From the NCBI GenBank assembly GCA_023426435.1, contig JAFAAS010000016.1:1-44301 (forward strand): a stretch of 44,301 nt of DNA, given 5' to 3'. Both the position numbers and the translations under genes were made by a program. This stretch comes from Verrucomicrobiota bacterium (GTDB taxonomy: Bacteria; Verrucomicrobiota; Verrucomicrobiia; Opitutales; Opitutaceae). This document shows, piece by piece, positions 18,901-25,752 of the stretch; positions within the stretch are counted from its first letter, which is position 1; every line of letters starts with the position of its first letter. Below the pieces are notes generated by a model that saw only the letters and a list, made by a program, of their open reading frames with translations, was not told the origin of the DNA and searched no databases.

Positions 18901-21900
18901 TGATCACCAAAGTTCCCGTCGCGCTGCCTGTATGATTCGGAGCCTCTATCGTGGCTACTACTGCATAGTTGCCTGCATTCGTCGGCCGGGTCGCACTTCC
19001 ATTATAGGTGAAGTTCACCGTCAGCCCGGAAGGATTCGTGGTGGCGGTCGCGGATTTTTGCGCTCCGTCGTATGTGTGGCTCAGGCTTCCAAGCGTTACG
19101 GTCGCAGGAGCCTTCTGAATCGCAAATGTCTCTGTTCTTGTTCCTGCGTAGTCGGGATCATTGATGGTGCCTACCACCTCATAGGCCCCAGCGTTGATCG
19201 GTTTCGCTGCGTTCCCGTCAAAGGTAAGGTGGACCGCCAATCCCGGAGCCGGCGCCGTGCTGACCGTTGGCTCCTTTTCCGTGCCATCGTAGACGGGATT
19301 CAGATTCGCAAAGGCGATCGTTGCCGGTGCCTTTGCAAAGGAAATTGTGGCAGGTTGCGACGATATCGAGTTATAGTTGGTGTCGCCGGCCTTTGTTGCG
19401 CGAACCTTCACCGAACCTGTGCCAGTCGCGGCGGTGAGGGTCTGATTATTCACTCCCGAAAGAAGGGCAGCGCCCGGCTCGGATTCCTCGACGATCGAAT
19501 AGCTGACAACGCCAGAACCCGAACCACCGGTCGTCGAAAGAACCTGGCTGGTATTGAAGGTTTGCGGAGTGCTCGCCATTACGGTGAGCGCGCTTTGTGA
19601 CGCCTTCTGAAACGTCACACGGACGGTATTCGAAGGAGCTGAAGGGTGGTAGTTTGAATCCCCAGCTTTGCTTGCCCGCACATCTACCCACCCTGTCCCG
19701 CTGTTTACCGATAGGGCGGCGCCCGAGATAGACACTGAGCTGCCAGTGGACTGGCCCACAATTTGGTAGGTGACCGAGCCCGTGCCAGACCCGCCTGACG
19801 TGGAGAGCGTCTGGGTGCTCCCGTGGGTTTGGGTTGTTGTAGCATGCAAGGTGAGCGTGGCTTGGTCCGCTTTGGCGATGACCAAGGTTCCCTCGGCATG
19901 CCCGATGAACACAGCTGTCGGATCCGCCCGCGACGGATTGGGGCTGTCTGCAACGCTCGCAATCACCGTATAGGTGCCAGCATTCGTCGGCGGGGCAGAC
20001 GATCCATTATAGGTGAACGCGACGTTCAATCCCGAAGGCTGAGTGGTGGCAGTCGCCGCTTTGGCAGTGCCATCATACGTGTGACTCAAATTGCCCAAGA
20101 ACACGTCAGCCGGGCAACAGCCGATCGCCCAATTGCACGTTGCCGACCCGATGAAGTTGCCCGTCGCGGTAACCGTGAAGCTATAGCTACCTGGCACCGT
20201 AGCAGTGCGAGCGCCAGTCACATCATATGTGGCGGCGCCTGGGTTGTTGATCGTGGGTCCCTTTGGGGAATTGTCGTAGAAAAATTCTAGATTGGTGAAG
20301 GTGAACGTCACTGGCCTTCGGGCAATAGACCAAGAGCAGGTTGACGAGCCCGTGTAGTTTTCAGTCGCGGTGACGGTGAAGCTATAGCTCCCTGCATTCG
20401 TAGCCGCGGTTGTCCCCGAAACAGTGTAGGTTGCGCCGCTTGGATTTCCAATTACGGGAGCTTTCTGGGATCCGTCGTAAACGAAACTTGTGTTCGTAAA
20501 ATCGAAGCTGACCTCCTTCGGAGCGATCGTTAGTGTGCCAGGCAGGAATGTAGCGAAAGTGTAATTGGAGGCGGAGAGCGACCCAAGTAATGGACTAACG
20601 GGGTAAGGCCCCACACCAGACGCAGCAGTCGCATCTGTGTTGAAGCTGGGAGCTCCGCTGACTACTGCAGCAGAATCGCCATTGACGAAGCCGGTATAGG
20701 TGGCGGTGAACGCAGGGTTCGAAGCGCCGTAGGTCTTCGTCGCGTTGTTGGCTTTCACCGTAAGCGACGCTTTTGTCACAATCAACGTGGCTGATCGCGT
20801 GATGCTGTTATAGGTGGAAGGATCGCTCGGAGTAAAGGTGACGGAAACGGGGTTAGTGCCGGCGCCGAGCACCGTGCCCACTGCGGGACTATAGCTGAAC
20901 GAGCCCGGAACCGTGGTCGAAGCCCAAGCTGGAAGTGGAGTGCCATAGACAATCGATTCCGGCAGCGACACGTTGATCACAGGAGTGATCTTCGATACGG
21001 AAACGGTCGGCTGTTCCGGCGCGTCAGTCCGAGCGCCCTGCGCGTCCACTGCGGCAAGAGCGAACCGATATGTTCCGTCACCCTGGGCACCAGTGAACGT
21101 GAACGTCCGAGTGAACGTTCCTGACGCGCCATATGGCGTGCATGAATGCGCACGATCCAAGGCGCTCCCGGTAGCAACCGTGTTGTCCGCATGAATCCAG
21201 CGCCATCCTAGTGTGGGTGTCTGCACCCACAGATTGGTATAATCCAAGTTACCATCAGGATCGCTTACCGTCATGGTAATAGTCACAGATTCGTTGATCA
21301 ACGCGCTCGTCTTGTTGACCGACAACGAAGCCGTCGGGGGACGGTTAAGAACCGTAAATGTCGCATCCCAACTCGCGGCATTGTAGTTGGCGTCACCAGA
21401 ATAGCTACAGCGCACCGTATAGGTTCCCGGCAGGAAATTTGTCGCAGATCCAACAGCACCACTAGTCGGCGAAGCTCCAGATCCCGACGCGCTGACCACC
21501 GCAAACGTCGGCGATCCCGTAGGGGCTGCAACCGCAGTCGAATGAGGGTTCGAAAGCGAAACCCCGAAAGCAGAAGGGAACGCTCCCGTTCCTGTGCGAG
21601 ACTGGTTGCCCCATCCGTTTATATTAGGCGCTGCTTTATTTACAGTGAGATAGAGAACGGATGCACCTACCCCCACCCAATTGATCGGATCAGCCACTAC
21701 ATTGTGGAATGCATACGTTGCTGGCCGCACAGGGCGAAAATCGAAGCTACGTGTCGATGACCCGCCGGACGCGTCATAGCCGTTGCTGCCAAGGTTTAGA
21801 TTATACCAACCATCCCGATTGGGAGCTGCAGACCAATCACGAAACGGGTGAGTCCAGTATGTGCCATTTCCCTGATCCCACCAAAACGAGTGAACGGTCA

Positions 21901-23176
21901 TGTTTCCGTCGGGGTCGGTCACCGATGAAGCGATCGTAACCGACTGACCGAACGCGATCGTAGCATTGCTCGGAACCCCGGCGATCGTGAAGCTTCCGCT
22001 ACCCGACCTGTCAAGGACGGTATACGTTCCCGAATAATGCCATCCGCTGTTTGCTCCCGCTTGATCCCAAGCGTAACATCTAAAGACATATTGTGTTCCC
22101 GGAGGTCCTGCTAGGACGCTATTACTATTGGTAGTCGCCGCATTTCCATTTCCGTTTTGTCCGCTAGCAGGATCATAAGCGAGCGCTTGCCAGCTTCCGC
22201 CGTTCACACTATATTCTACCCAAACGCCGCCGAGATTTCCGTCGATATCGCTACCCGTAGCGCGAACTGGAAACCAAGAATCCTTGTATATCGGCGAGGG
22301 AGGCCGTGTGTGAAACACCACTGTAGGAGGTGCGTTTCTTACATACTTGATGATAACGATCCCTGAACCGCCCGCTCCGCCTGAACCCATGTGATTGGCG
22401 CCGCCGCCTCCCGATCCGGTATTTGGCGTTGCTGCACGTCCGTTTTGGTGTGTATTTGATCCGCCCGCTCCTGCTCCTGCACCTCCGCCCGGAGAAGCTG
22501 GTTCAGCATCAATGCCTCCCCCTCCTCCGGAGGCATAAGTTGTAGCGTAACCCTGAATGTAGCTTGTATAGCCCGGACCACCTCCACCCACGTTCGTGCC
22601 TGTCCCACTTGCCCCACCTCCGCCGCCTCCAGGCGGCGGAGAACGCACTCCGCCCCAGTCAGGTCCGTTTCCTCCCGGAGAGCCTTGTGCCGAAGTTCCG
22701 GAGCCTCCTGCCTGAAGCGGCCAAGCCGATGCACCACCTCCGCCGCTCCCACCGTTTCTTCCCACAAAGCCCGTGATACCACTTCCATTGCTACGACCGC
22801 CTCCACCTCCGCCTATAGCTGTTATGCCGTTGAAGGAAGAGTTACCTCCGTTTTGCGAACCACCAGCGCCACCAGCTCCAATCGTCACCGCGTAATTGCC
22901 CGTTCCGAGACTGACTGACGACTGATAGACAACTCCTCCCGCGCCGCCGCCTCCCCCATAACCTGCCCACGGAGAGCCGTCCCCACCGGCACCACCACCA
23001 GCAACTACGAGAACCTCAATTGTGACTGGATTAGATACCGAAAAAGTTCCCGAGCTCGTGAACGTGTGAATATTGTAAGCTCCGGACGTGGAAACGGTCC
23101 CCCCAGAACCTTGTGCGTCAGCCTCGGAAAGGCCGACCACAATCGCCAGCAGTGTCAGCAAGGCTCGAAAGTTCAT
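9917..23176 (-). CDS. Giant secreted MBG/YDG-module and YD-repeat (RHS) protein with C-terminal lipase-like domain
   Basis: This 4,419-residue protein is exported: residues 1-22 form a Sec signal peptide. Residues 23-280 are a Gly-rich domain. Ig/PKD-like modules follow to about 800, then an MBG_2-like module (TYGASNPAFTATYTGF) and about six YDG/MBG modules (SHTYDG...K...TYNG) interleaved with related ones (TPQ..TLT.TGGSGSG) to about 1830. A DGDGDGVPDWW/DANGDGVKD segment near 2390-2430 looks calcium-binding. YD repeats run from about 2950 to the RHS core (RFSTKYTDAETEFVYYGHRY, GRFLNRDP, GLNLYGF), ending near 4115. After a Pro/Lys/Glu-rich linker, the last roughly 280 residues form an alpha/beta-hydrolase: Ser4330 in GHSLGGG, Asp4375 in GDILS, and His4411 or His4398/4402. 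The layout fits a polymorphic toxin or a surface adhesin with an enzymatic tip. No dedicated secretion gene is nearby. Confidence 0.88.
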   Translation of the reverse strand: MNFRALLTLLAIVVGLSEADAQGSGGTVSTSGAYNIHTFTSSGTFSVSNPVTIEVLVVAGGGAGGDGSPWAGYGGGGGAGGVVYQSSVSLGTGNYAVTIGAGGAGGSQNGGNSSFNGITAIGGGGGGRSNGSGITGFVGRNGGSGGGGASAWPLQAGGSGTSAQGSPGGNGPDWGGVRSPPPGGGGGGASGTGTNVGGGGPGYTSYIQGYATTYASGGGGGIDAEPASPGGGAGAGAGGSNTHQNGRAATPNTGSGGGGANHMGSGGAGGSGIVIIKYVRNAPPTVVFHTRPPSPIYKDSWFPVRATGSDIDGNLGGVWVEYSVNGGSWQALAYDPASGQNGNGNAATTNSNSVLAGPPGTQYVFRCYAWDQAGANSGWHYSGTYTVLDRSGSGSFTIAGVPSNATIAFGQSVTIASSVTDPDGNMTVHSFWWDQGNGTYWTHPFRDWSAAPNRDGWYNLNLGSNGYDASGGSSTRSFDFRPVRPATYAFHNVVADPINWVGVGASVLYLTVNKAAPNINGWGNQSRTGTGAFPSAFGVSLSNPHSTAVAAPTGSPTFAVVSASGSGASPTSGAVGSATNFLPGTYTVRCSYSGDANYNAASWDATFTVLNRPPTASLSVNKTSALINESVTITMTVSDPDGNLDYTNLWVQTPTLGWRWIHADNTVATGSALDRAHSCTPYGASGTFTRTFTFTGAQGDGTYRFALAAVDAQGARTDAPEQPTVSVSKITPVINVSLPESIVYGTPLPAWASTTVPGSFSYSPAVGTVLGAGTNPVSVTFTPSDPSTYNSITRSATLIVTKASLTVKANNATKTYGASNPAFTATYTGFVNGDSAAVVSGAPSFNTDATAASGVGPYPVSPLLGSLSASNYTFATFLPGTLTIAPKEVSFDFTNTSFVYDGSQKAPVIGNPSGATYTVSGTTAATNAGSYSFTVTATENYTGSSTCSWSIARRPVTFTFTNLEFFYDNSPKGPTINNPGAATYDVTGARTATVPGSYSFTVTATGNFIGSATCNWAIGCCPADVFLGNLSHTYDGTAKAATATTQPSGLNVAFTYNGSSAPPTNAGTYTVIASVADSPNPSRADPTAVFIGHAEGTLVIAKADQATLTLHATTTQTHGSTQTLSTSGGSGTGSVTYQIVGQSTGSSVSISGAALSVNSGTGWVDVRASKAGDSNYHPSAPSNTVRVTFQKASQSALTVMASTPQTFNTSQVLSTTGGSGSGVVSYSIVEESEPGAALLSGVNNQTLTAATGTGSVKVRATKAGDTNYNSISSQPATISFAKAPATIAFANLNPVYDGTEKEPTVSTAPAPGLAVHLTFDGNAAKPINAGAYEVVGTINDPDYAGTRTETFAIQKAPATVTLGSLSHTYDGAQKSATATTNPSGLTVNFTYNGSATRPTNAGNYAVVATIEAPNHTGSATGTLVINKANQAALTLTAATPQVMGTPQTLTATGGSGGGALSYSIVAQSSPGAASLAGAVLTPNIGTGWVDVRATRAGSTNYNPANSNTVRVNFAKATASITLNNLSHTYDGTVKTANATTAPSGLLIALTYGTGNRIDVGSYSVTATVAPSDPNYTGSASGTLVINPAPQNVTISTLTPSVTFGQSVTFTATGGHNGYFWAGAASGSGPSVTLTPTAAGAVSVTAYSPAGGNYLRSNDASADAVVTRIIPIGTFPGKTVDGPYTLNSADLQATFAHPNNPLMPLPTGTLTYEPAANTKLNAGTHTITARYPGDNNYAPATVTATFVVNRSTPDITWNPTPLRYGETYGASQRGAVAKVGGQIIEGTFKYTPASGDVATTVGSKEITVHFTPNDSANYNSVVAARTISIGKGSQSIRFENPGNQQYGDLVVLTGTATSGLAVDYTISGAQPVHALSNGAGKALKADRIGTVTVTARQEGNEYYDGAPAVTRQFSVLKASHAIEFPNPADTGYVLLARSTAGIPVQYELSDSTGGWVIRDVFPIDPNLPPFKQLAFTGYLPNKTVRVMAKAGGDFHEDVTVTSPMFSSSGPDSFWITRPADTVVAAQGYHLSFYAHHSISPDDSQILKLFARHNSSSQWTDLGSGYFNAHGVVNTGVFVAQAGTWEIKVVNGPDANSPDYTNHRLTIHAINGQVINFPDPGPREINKAFDLGATTTAPGHAVTYHVIEGQVEFVTASSIKVAKPGKVTIEARQNGSSSYAPARSVRRTFTAMAPPQLVIEEPLSYSTATGILSAKGWALDYEDGAPIAVTVVIDGVSHDLVVVEQRPDIAAQAAAGNWSTGSVLECGWRLHFPVASLAEGAHSVFIRAVDGSELKAEAGLIHFNGGTPVQRAEIITFPDIGPRGFGEQFTLQATSASGRKVTYEVVEGAGLITLAGELVTVGNSAGHVVIRASLPEEAGYTSASIDRLFSIADGDGDGDGVPDWWERAFGIEASPGSDANGDGVKDIDEYHLWRSPKGKGAPEDSVKTILNVTAKGSGNVTLTIGDTPYKFSFLGAGDQWQEPYPFGTNVHTYAEINAKLAEETEVAVSWSGSISDFIIKSEKPRITESELRSRVELSAPGSGTPIQFSDAINKVELTAANGGNKIRVRAMTEGSLPFGVMDTSKLEVHRRLRFGLGGTRTGDSAGMIVYSAQNYVLGGGIMNFAISKGPAMTDVREHISDPKRFQARVPAGYVDVYRLRHLITIRFYPDGTYPDDGPFKNFAGTTPLVAYSLAGGLMAKTGSITQTAGGNTLVLEFENERSVGESRVNGDNGSYTLIRDYAATFKHWGWRKPSAAREGMTSVRAETFQTIRFASGNSPGDVTNQPTFVKIYRHQGPSDTDGILAQEEQQFGAGDTELRYGASAVLRGSAADQQIVSHRYTESPSSLLSPPAIEVNSTGGQTKTEYFTSSRHIGGGSNLGTHPGFVAGERKSVRRGFLDGGPGDANAIVTDYTYKNHLVDGRAVPATAITKQEATTIGDILYDYSTPTTGQVITETKVQPATNVGRLTTILRAYSRRLADLDLRDKPIAITRPEGTKTVYSYRVAGEDLVVAELNGKTGASINTFNGSSLVEGLDMDANRSIAIERTFDKHGRLKREESFVYQGGTTFASLGATEHGYDVLGNLTSKTHSSGRVLYQAGYTGFRKDWESDEQGVRLDYVYDDYNRVYTVTRASASEGANTIAATTTTYEYDQAGRLVKETVSATGTTETLVSSYTYDTANRPKTRTLPGNFKTTITYDSATKTTTTLPGGGTKIEEVHKDGRVKSVTGTAVPDTTTTYAYDSTTGNLKTTQTTAGQWATTETDWAGRTASVSTPTYAGTTRVVSNTYTGALLTKQETKVGSTAIALPRIFKYDDGGYARLIREGLDANGNGVLEPSTDYDVKEYEFAFQTGAPNYSTNLYRYEGVKIWPHDGTSASTSRFASQTYTQVTGLGSTTIAHAISRDFDQNITDSTTTVDRTSKKVTVSTTASGTTATLQQVTLNGLPIRSVNAQGHVTLQTYDALGRVQATDDPRIGTTDHEYHANTTLLKLTTAPDTRTTQYAYDTAGRVKSQTNPDGKMAYFQYDPAGNLTHQWGETVNPVKYVYNELGQKTEMHTYRSGSWTGSALPGGFTSDGDKTTWTYQATTGLLTTKKDAANATTSFEYTDLGQVKKRTDARGWVTNYEYTDARKLLTKVDYTGTAETYTTDVIYTYDRAGRTTSVTDAAGRRKFDYYDDAGAAGTLGASARLKSEYFDTSASAPTAVLGAHTLTHVYKYGEAGVANGSLGELKLNTSTHVAYGYDSVMRLNSVAYAGGTPFTYTYVANSNLVDQVTQGASGYLRDYDYLSDSNRLDKLKHAWGTDTATQVESVVGRDGYNRLGLRTIEKTTGVNYMNALGRGSEAGVHTDYTYTDRMELDDSGKYALLAGGALGGLRGGTARDYDYDAIGNRTADQFGAYTPNALNQYTAAPGFGAFSYDANGNLKADGLRTYDYDAENRLITVTQDGAVWNYKYDYLGRRIEKSGPSGTTRFLYDGWNLIAELDASNTVQRRFAWGLDVSGTLQGAGGVGGLLVIDSGITQYRPVYDASHNVIALYDGSGNTVAAYEYDPFGKHSAQGAYATQNPFRFSTKYTDAETEFVYYGHRYYVPTLGRFLNRDPIEEAGGLNLYGFCGNDGVNRWDYLGMNAFTDWFTGLFGRNEDPKIDPVPENPKPKPTDEEKRRAEEAAEAARRKAAISEYGIAGWMMHGGHGSAAVESAADQAYRSSLANSKSWRSYVAELGAVVLAPNSAWTDQDRTAAKYASDVYGDNTGGLLNKLGIPYDPKNGFAAGLYLGPDGKYYLAMRGTQPTSGANWWANFKQALGFKSPQYEQAVNLARAADRAIGAIGGDLIIVGHSLGGGLASAGSYATGRDAITFNAAGLSNRYATGDPGDIRAHYIQGDILSMAQDYTPFIIPSAAGTRIPHGAAHWYEDPLSRHLMSNFLGL

Positions 23177-23187
23177 GAGCTCGAAAG

Positions 23188-24249
23188 TTAGCGGACGTCC
23201 GAGATTTGCTTGAGGGCCATATCTCCGCGTTCAGCAGCTACATCGCGGATCTCGCCATTGCGGTCCGCGACGTATATAGGCATAGTGCTGGACAGCTTCA
23301 ATGCCTCGACCAGAGGACTGTGGATTCCACGTTCGTCAAAGATTAGTTCCCCCGGCAGCGCCTCCGACGACGCAAGTGCACGCGCCGCCGACAAATCGCT
23401 GTCCAAACATACCCCCACCAGCACCGCCGAGGGCGCCAGCTCAGGCAAGCGTTTCGCTAATGCCACCGCGCCCGGGCTCCATGTTGCCCACGTGTAAACA
23501 ATCGTTACACGCCCACTCGCGTTTACAAACGGGTTGTCCACACCTAGAGCCTCCGCAGCAATCTTATGCAGTTTTTGGCCGATCAACGCGTGCCGCTCCA
23601 CGAGAACCTGTGCCGCCACCTTCACTGTTGGTGGCGCCCGTGACAGCAACACTTCCCTCGCCAGCGCTAAAGCCTTTGTTGCGTCTGGATGATTCTCTGC
23701 TTCACGCAGCAAGGCCTCGTATCCCCCCGACGCTTCAGGGAAATCCTCGATCAGTCGCTTGGCCGACCGCTCGCGCTCAAGTCGTAGTTTACCCTGATCC
23801 GACTTCCATTTTTGCGTCCGGACCAACTCACGGAGGGTCGCTAATTGGAAGCGCTCCGCTATCGGCACACGAGAATCACGCCCCACTTCCTCGGCCGCCG
23901 CAATCGCTTCCTCTTCTAATGACTCCTCGCCAATCAATGCGGCGTTAAGTAGCGCCCTAGCCTCTAATTGTTTCGCGGCGAGAGCCTTTGGATTACGCGT
24001 ATGTTTCTGTCGGAACGTCCTCGCCTTCTCTGCCGCATGCTTGAGGCGTGCGACCATCTCTTGCCGCGTCAGAGCGACGGGCGCTGTTCCAGCGACTTCA
24101 GATCGCCCTGGCCTAAACAACGCATGAATCTCGTCCAGTTCAGCGTCAGCAGTTCCACTCGCAGTCTCCGCTGCAACTAGCGGTTCCCCTGGAAACAAAG
24201 AAACAAGCGAAAGAATGGTTACTGCGATTGTAATATACCGTGTTTTCAT
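23188..24249 (-). CDS. Exported thioredoxin-fold protein lacking the CxxC motif
   Basis: A 353-residue protein starting at the ATG at 24249 with a signal peptide (MKTRYITIAVTILSLVSLFP, then VAA). Residues 60-235 are helical and rich in Ala, Glu and Arg, TPR-like in look but not assigned. Residues 235-353 resemble a TlpA/thioredoxin fold: VTIVYTWATWSPGAVALAKR aligns with the active-site strand and helix, and STMPIYVADRNGEI matches the cis-Pro segment. The usual WCxxC is WSPGA, so disulfide chemistry is not expected. The frame is open further upstream, but that part has no signal peptide logic. The gene ends 11 bases before the giant gene on the same strand, so the two are probably one operon; a folding or anchoring role for the giant is a guess. 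Confidence 0.75.
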   Translation of the reverse strand: MKTRYITIAVTILSLVSLFPGEPLVAAETASGTADAELDEIHALFRPGRSEVAGTAPVALTRQEMVARLKHAAEKARTFRQKHTRNPKALAAKQLEARALLNAALIGEESLEEEAIAAAEEVGRDSRVPIAERFQLATLRELVRTQKWKSDQGKLRLERERSAKRLIEDFPEASGGYEALLREAENHPDATKALALAREVLLSRAPPTVKVAAQVLVERHALIGQKLHKIAAEALGVDNPFVNASGRVTIVYTWATWSPGAVALAKRLPELAPSAVLVGVCLDSDLSAARALASSEALPGELIFDERGIHSPLVEALKLSSTMPIYVADRNGEIRDVAAERGDMALKQISDVR

Positions 24250-24815
24250 GAGATTAATTCCGCGGGCTCTGAACGTAGTCGACGCAACCGAGTAGGTTGT
24301 GGGCGGGTAAAGGCGGGTGACGTCGCCGCGGATATAGTGAGGTGAGTTAATGAGGCGCAGCGGTAGCGAGCAATTTGCACGCGCGTTGCCGCCATACCGC
24401 GGATAAAACTCCAGAGGTCCGATCAAATGGACAGGATTGAGGTTGAGCTAGGACTTCGCGCAGAAGACGTAATATTGCTTTAACAGTTCAATCGAAAACC
24501 TCTGGCAGCTGCGTCATAACGTATTCCGGCCTTTTCAGCTGCCCAAGTCGCACATAGCGACTTACGATATACGTTTCATTAAGAACCAGCCTTTGCCTTT
24601 CACATGATGCCGTAAAACTTCGATGGGCTGAAGGTCGCAAGCCGCCGAGTATGTTGAAACGTCCAGCGAACCTTATATAACGGAAAGACCTGGCAGCGGG
24701 TTCGCGGTGAAAATCGTCATTCGAACCGTGCATGCGACGGCAATCTCTCGATTGCAGACCTTACGCGGCAAGTTACCGGGGACGACTGCGAACCTGCATC
24801 GCAGGTTCCCGCCCC
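24250..24815. other. Intergenic region between the accessory operon and the decayed symporter copy
   Basis: About 565 bases with visibly lower GC than the flanks. It must hold the promoter of the minus-strand operon, but I cannot pick a -10/-35 pair with confidence. An 81-codon open frame on the minus strand (24488-24733) has no recognisable domain or ribosome site. A perfect hairpin lies at its right edge (24790-24808). Confidence 0.5.
24790..24808. repeat. Perfect short hairpin before the decayed symporter copy
   Basis: GAACCTGC-ATC-GCAGGTTC forms an 8-bp stem with a 3-nt loop, 7 bases before the old start codon. Confidence 0.6.
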
Positions 24816-25676
24816 ATGGCTGATGTAGACCAGCGTCTCGAGAATCCTATTTTAATTGGACTCGGAATCGGAATCGCCGCTGGCGTGGTAACCTTGCTCA
24901 TCCGCCGCTTCTCTCCTGCCTCGTTGGCGCGGTCGGCACGCAACTCGCGCCCGAAAAACGTCGCAAACTCCAGGACGGACTCGAACTCGTGGCGGAATTG
25001 ATGACCGGCATCGTCCACTTCGCGCTGCGTCTCGCGCCCTACGCGGTGCCAGCGATGATCTACAGCGTCATCGTGAAAATCGGCGCCGACATCATCGCCG
25101 CGCTCGGCGTGTTCGTGTTCGGCTGCGTCGCCGTGCTGCTCCTGCACTTGTTCGGAACGATGTCGCTCTTCCTCAAACTTTGGAGCCGCCGCTCACCCCG
25201 TGCTTTCTTCCGCGACATCAAAACCGTCCTCGTCACGGCGTTTTCCACCAGCTCGAGCAACGCCACCTTGCCCGCCACGCTCAGCTGCGCGAAAGAGGTG
25301 CTCCGCATCTCCCCATCCACCGCCGGCTTCGTGCTCCCGCTCGGCGCCACGATGAACATGAGCGGCACCGCGCTCTACGAAGGGTGCGTCGTGCTCTTCG
25401 TGGCCCAGGTCTTCGGGGTCGACCTAAGCCTCGCTCAACAACTCACGTTGCTCCTGCTCAGTGTGCTCATTCCATCGCCGTCGCCGGAACCCCCGCGGCT
25501 CGCTCTCGTTGATCGCCGGACTATTGATGTCGTTCGGCGTGCCCGCGGAACGCATTGGCATCCTCATCGGCGCCGACCGCGTCCTCGATATGTTGCGGAC
25601 TTCCGTCAACGTCGGCGCCGACCGCGTCACCGCGGTGATCGTCGACGAAAGCGTGCAACCCGAGATCAGCAGTTAG
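24816..25676 (+). pseudogene. Decayed second copy of the DctA/GltP-type symporter
   Basis: The sequence is clearly homologous to 5880-7193 from MADVDQRLENPILIGLGIG at the start through VNVGADRVTAVIVDE at the end, and on into the 3' flank (TAGCGGAAAGCG). Two lesions break it. About 446 bp are missing after FSPA, between two CCTCG repeats in the intact copy (near 5988 and 6434), which shifts the frame. A second frameshift near 25470-25500 falls in the second re-entrant loop. The middle portion (LMTGIVHFALRLAPYAVP to LSVL) remains open. The NMSGT variant is present here too. Confidence 0.9.
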
Positions 25677-25752
25677 CGGAAAGCGCTCGCGGTTCGCCTC
25701 CTGCGCCACGCTGACGAAACGCTCACGCGTTCCGCCACGGAACCCGCACCCG

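Noticed and set aside
24488..24733. 81-codon minus-strand open frame in the low-GC spacer
   Set aside because: No ribosome site, domain, or operon context; kept only as a note in the intergenic entry.
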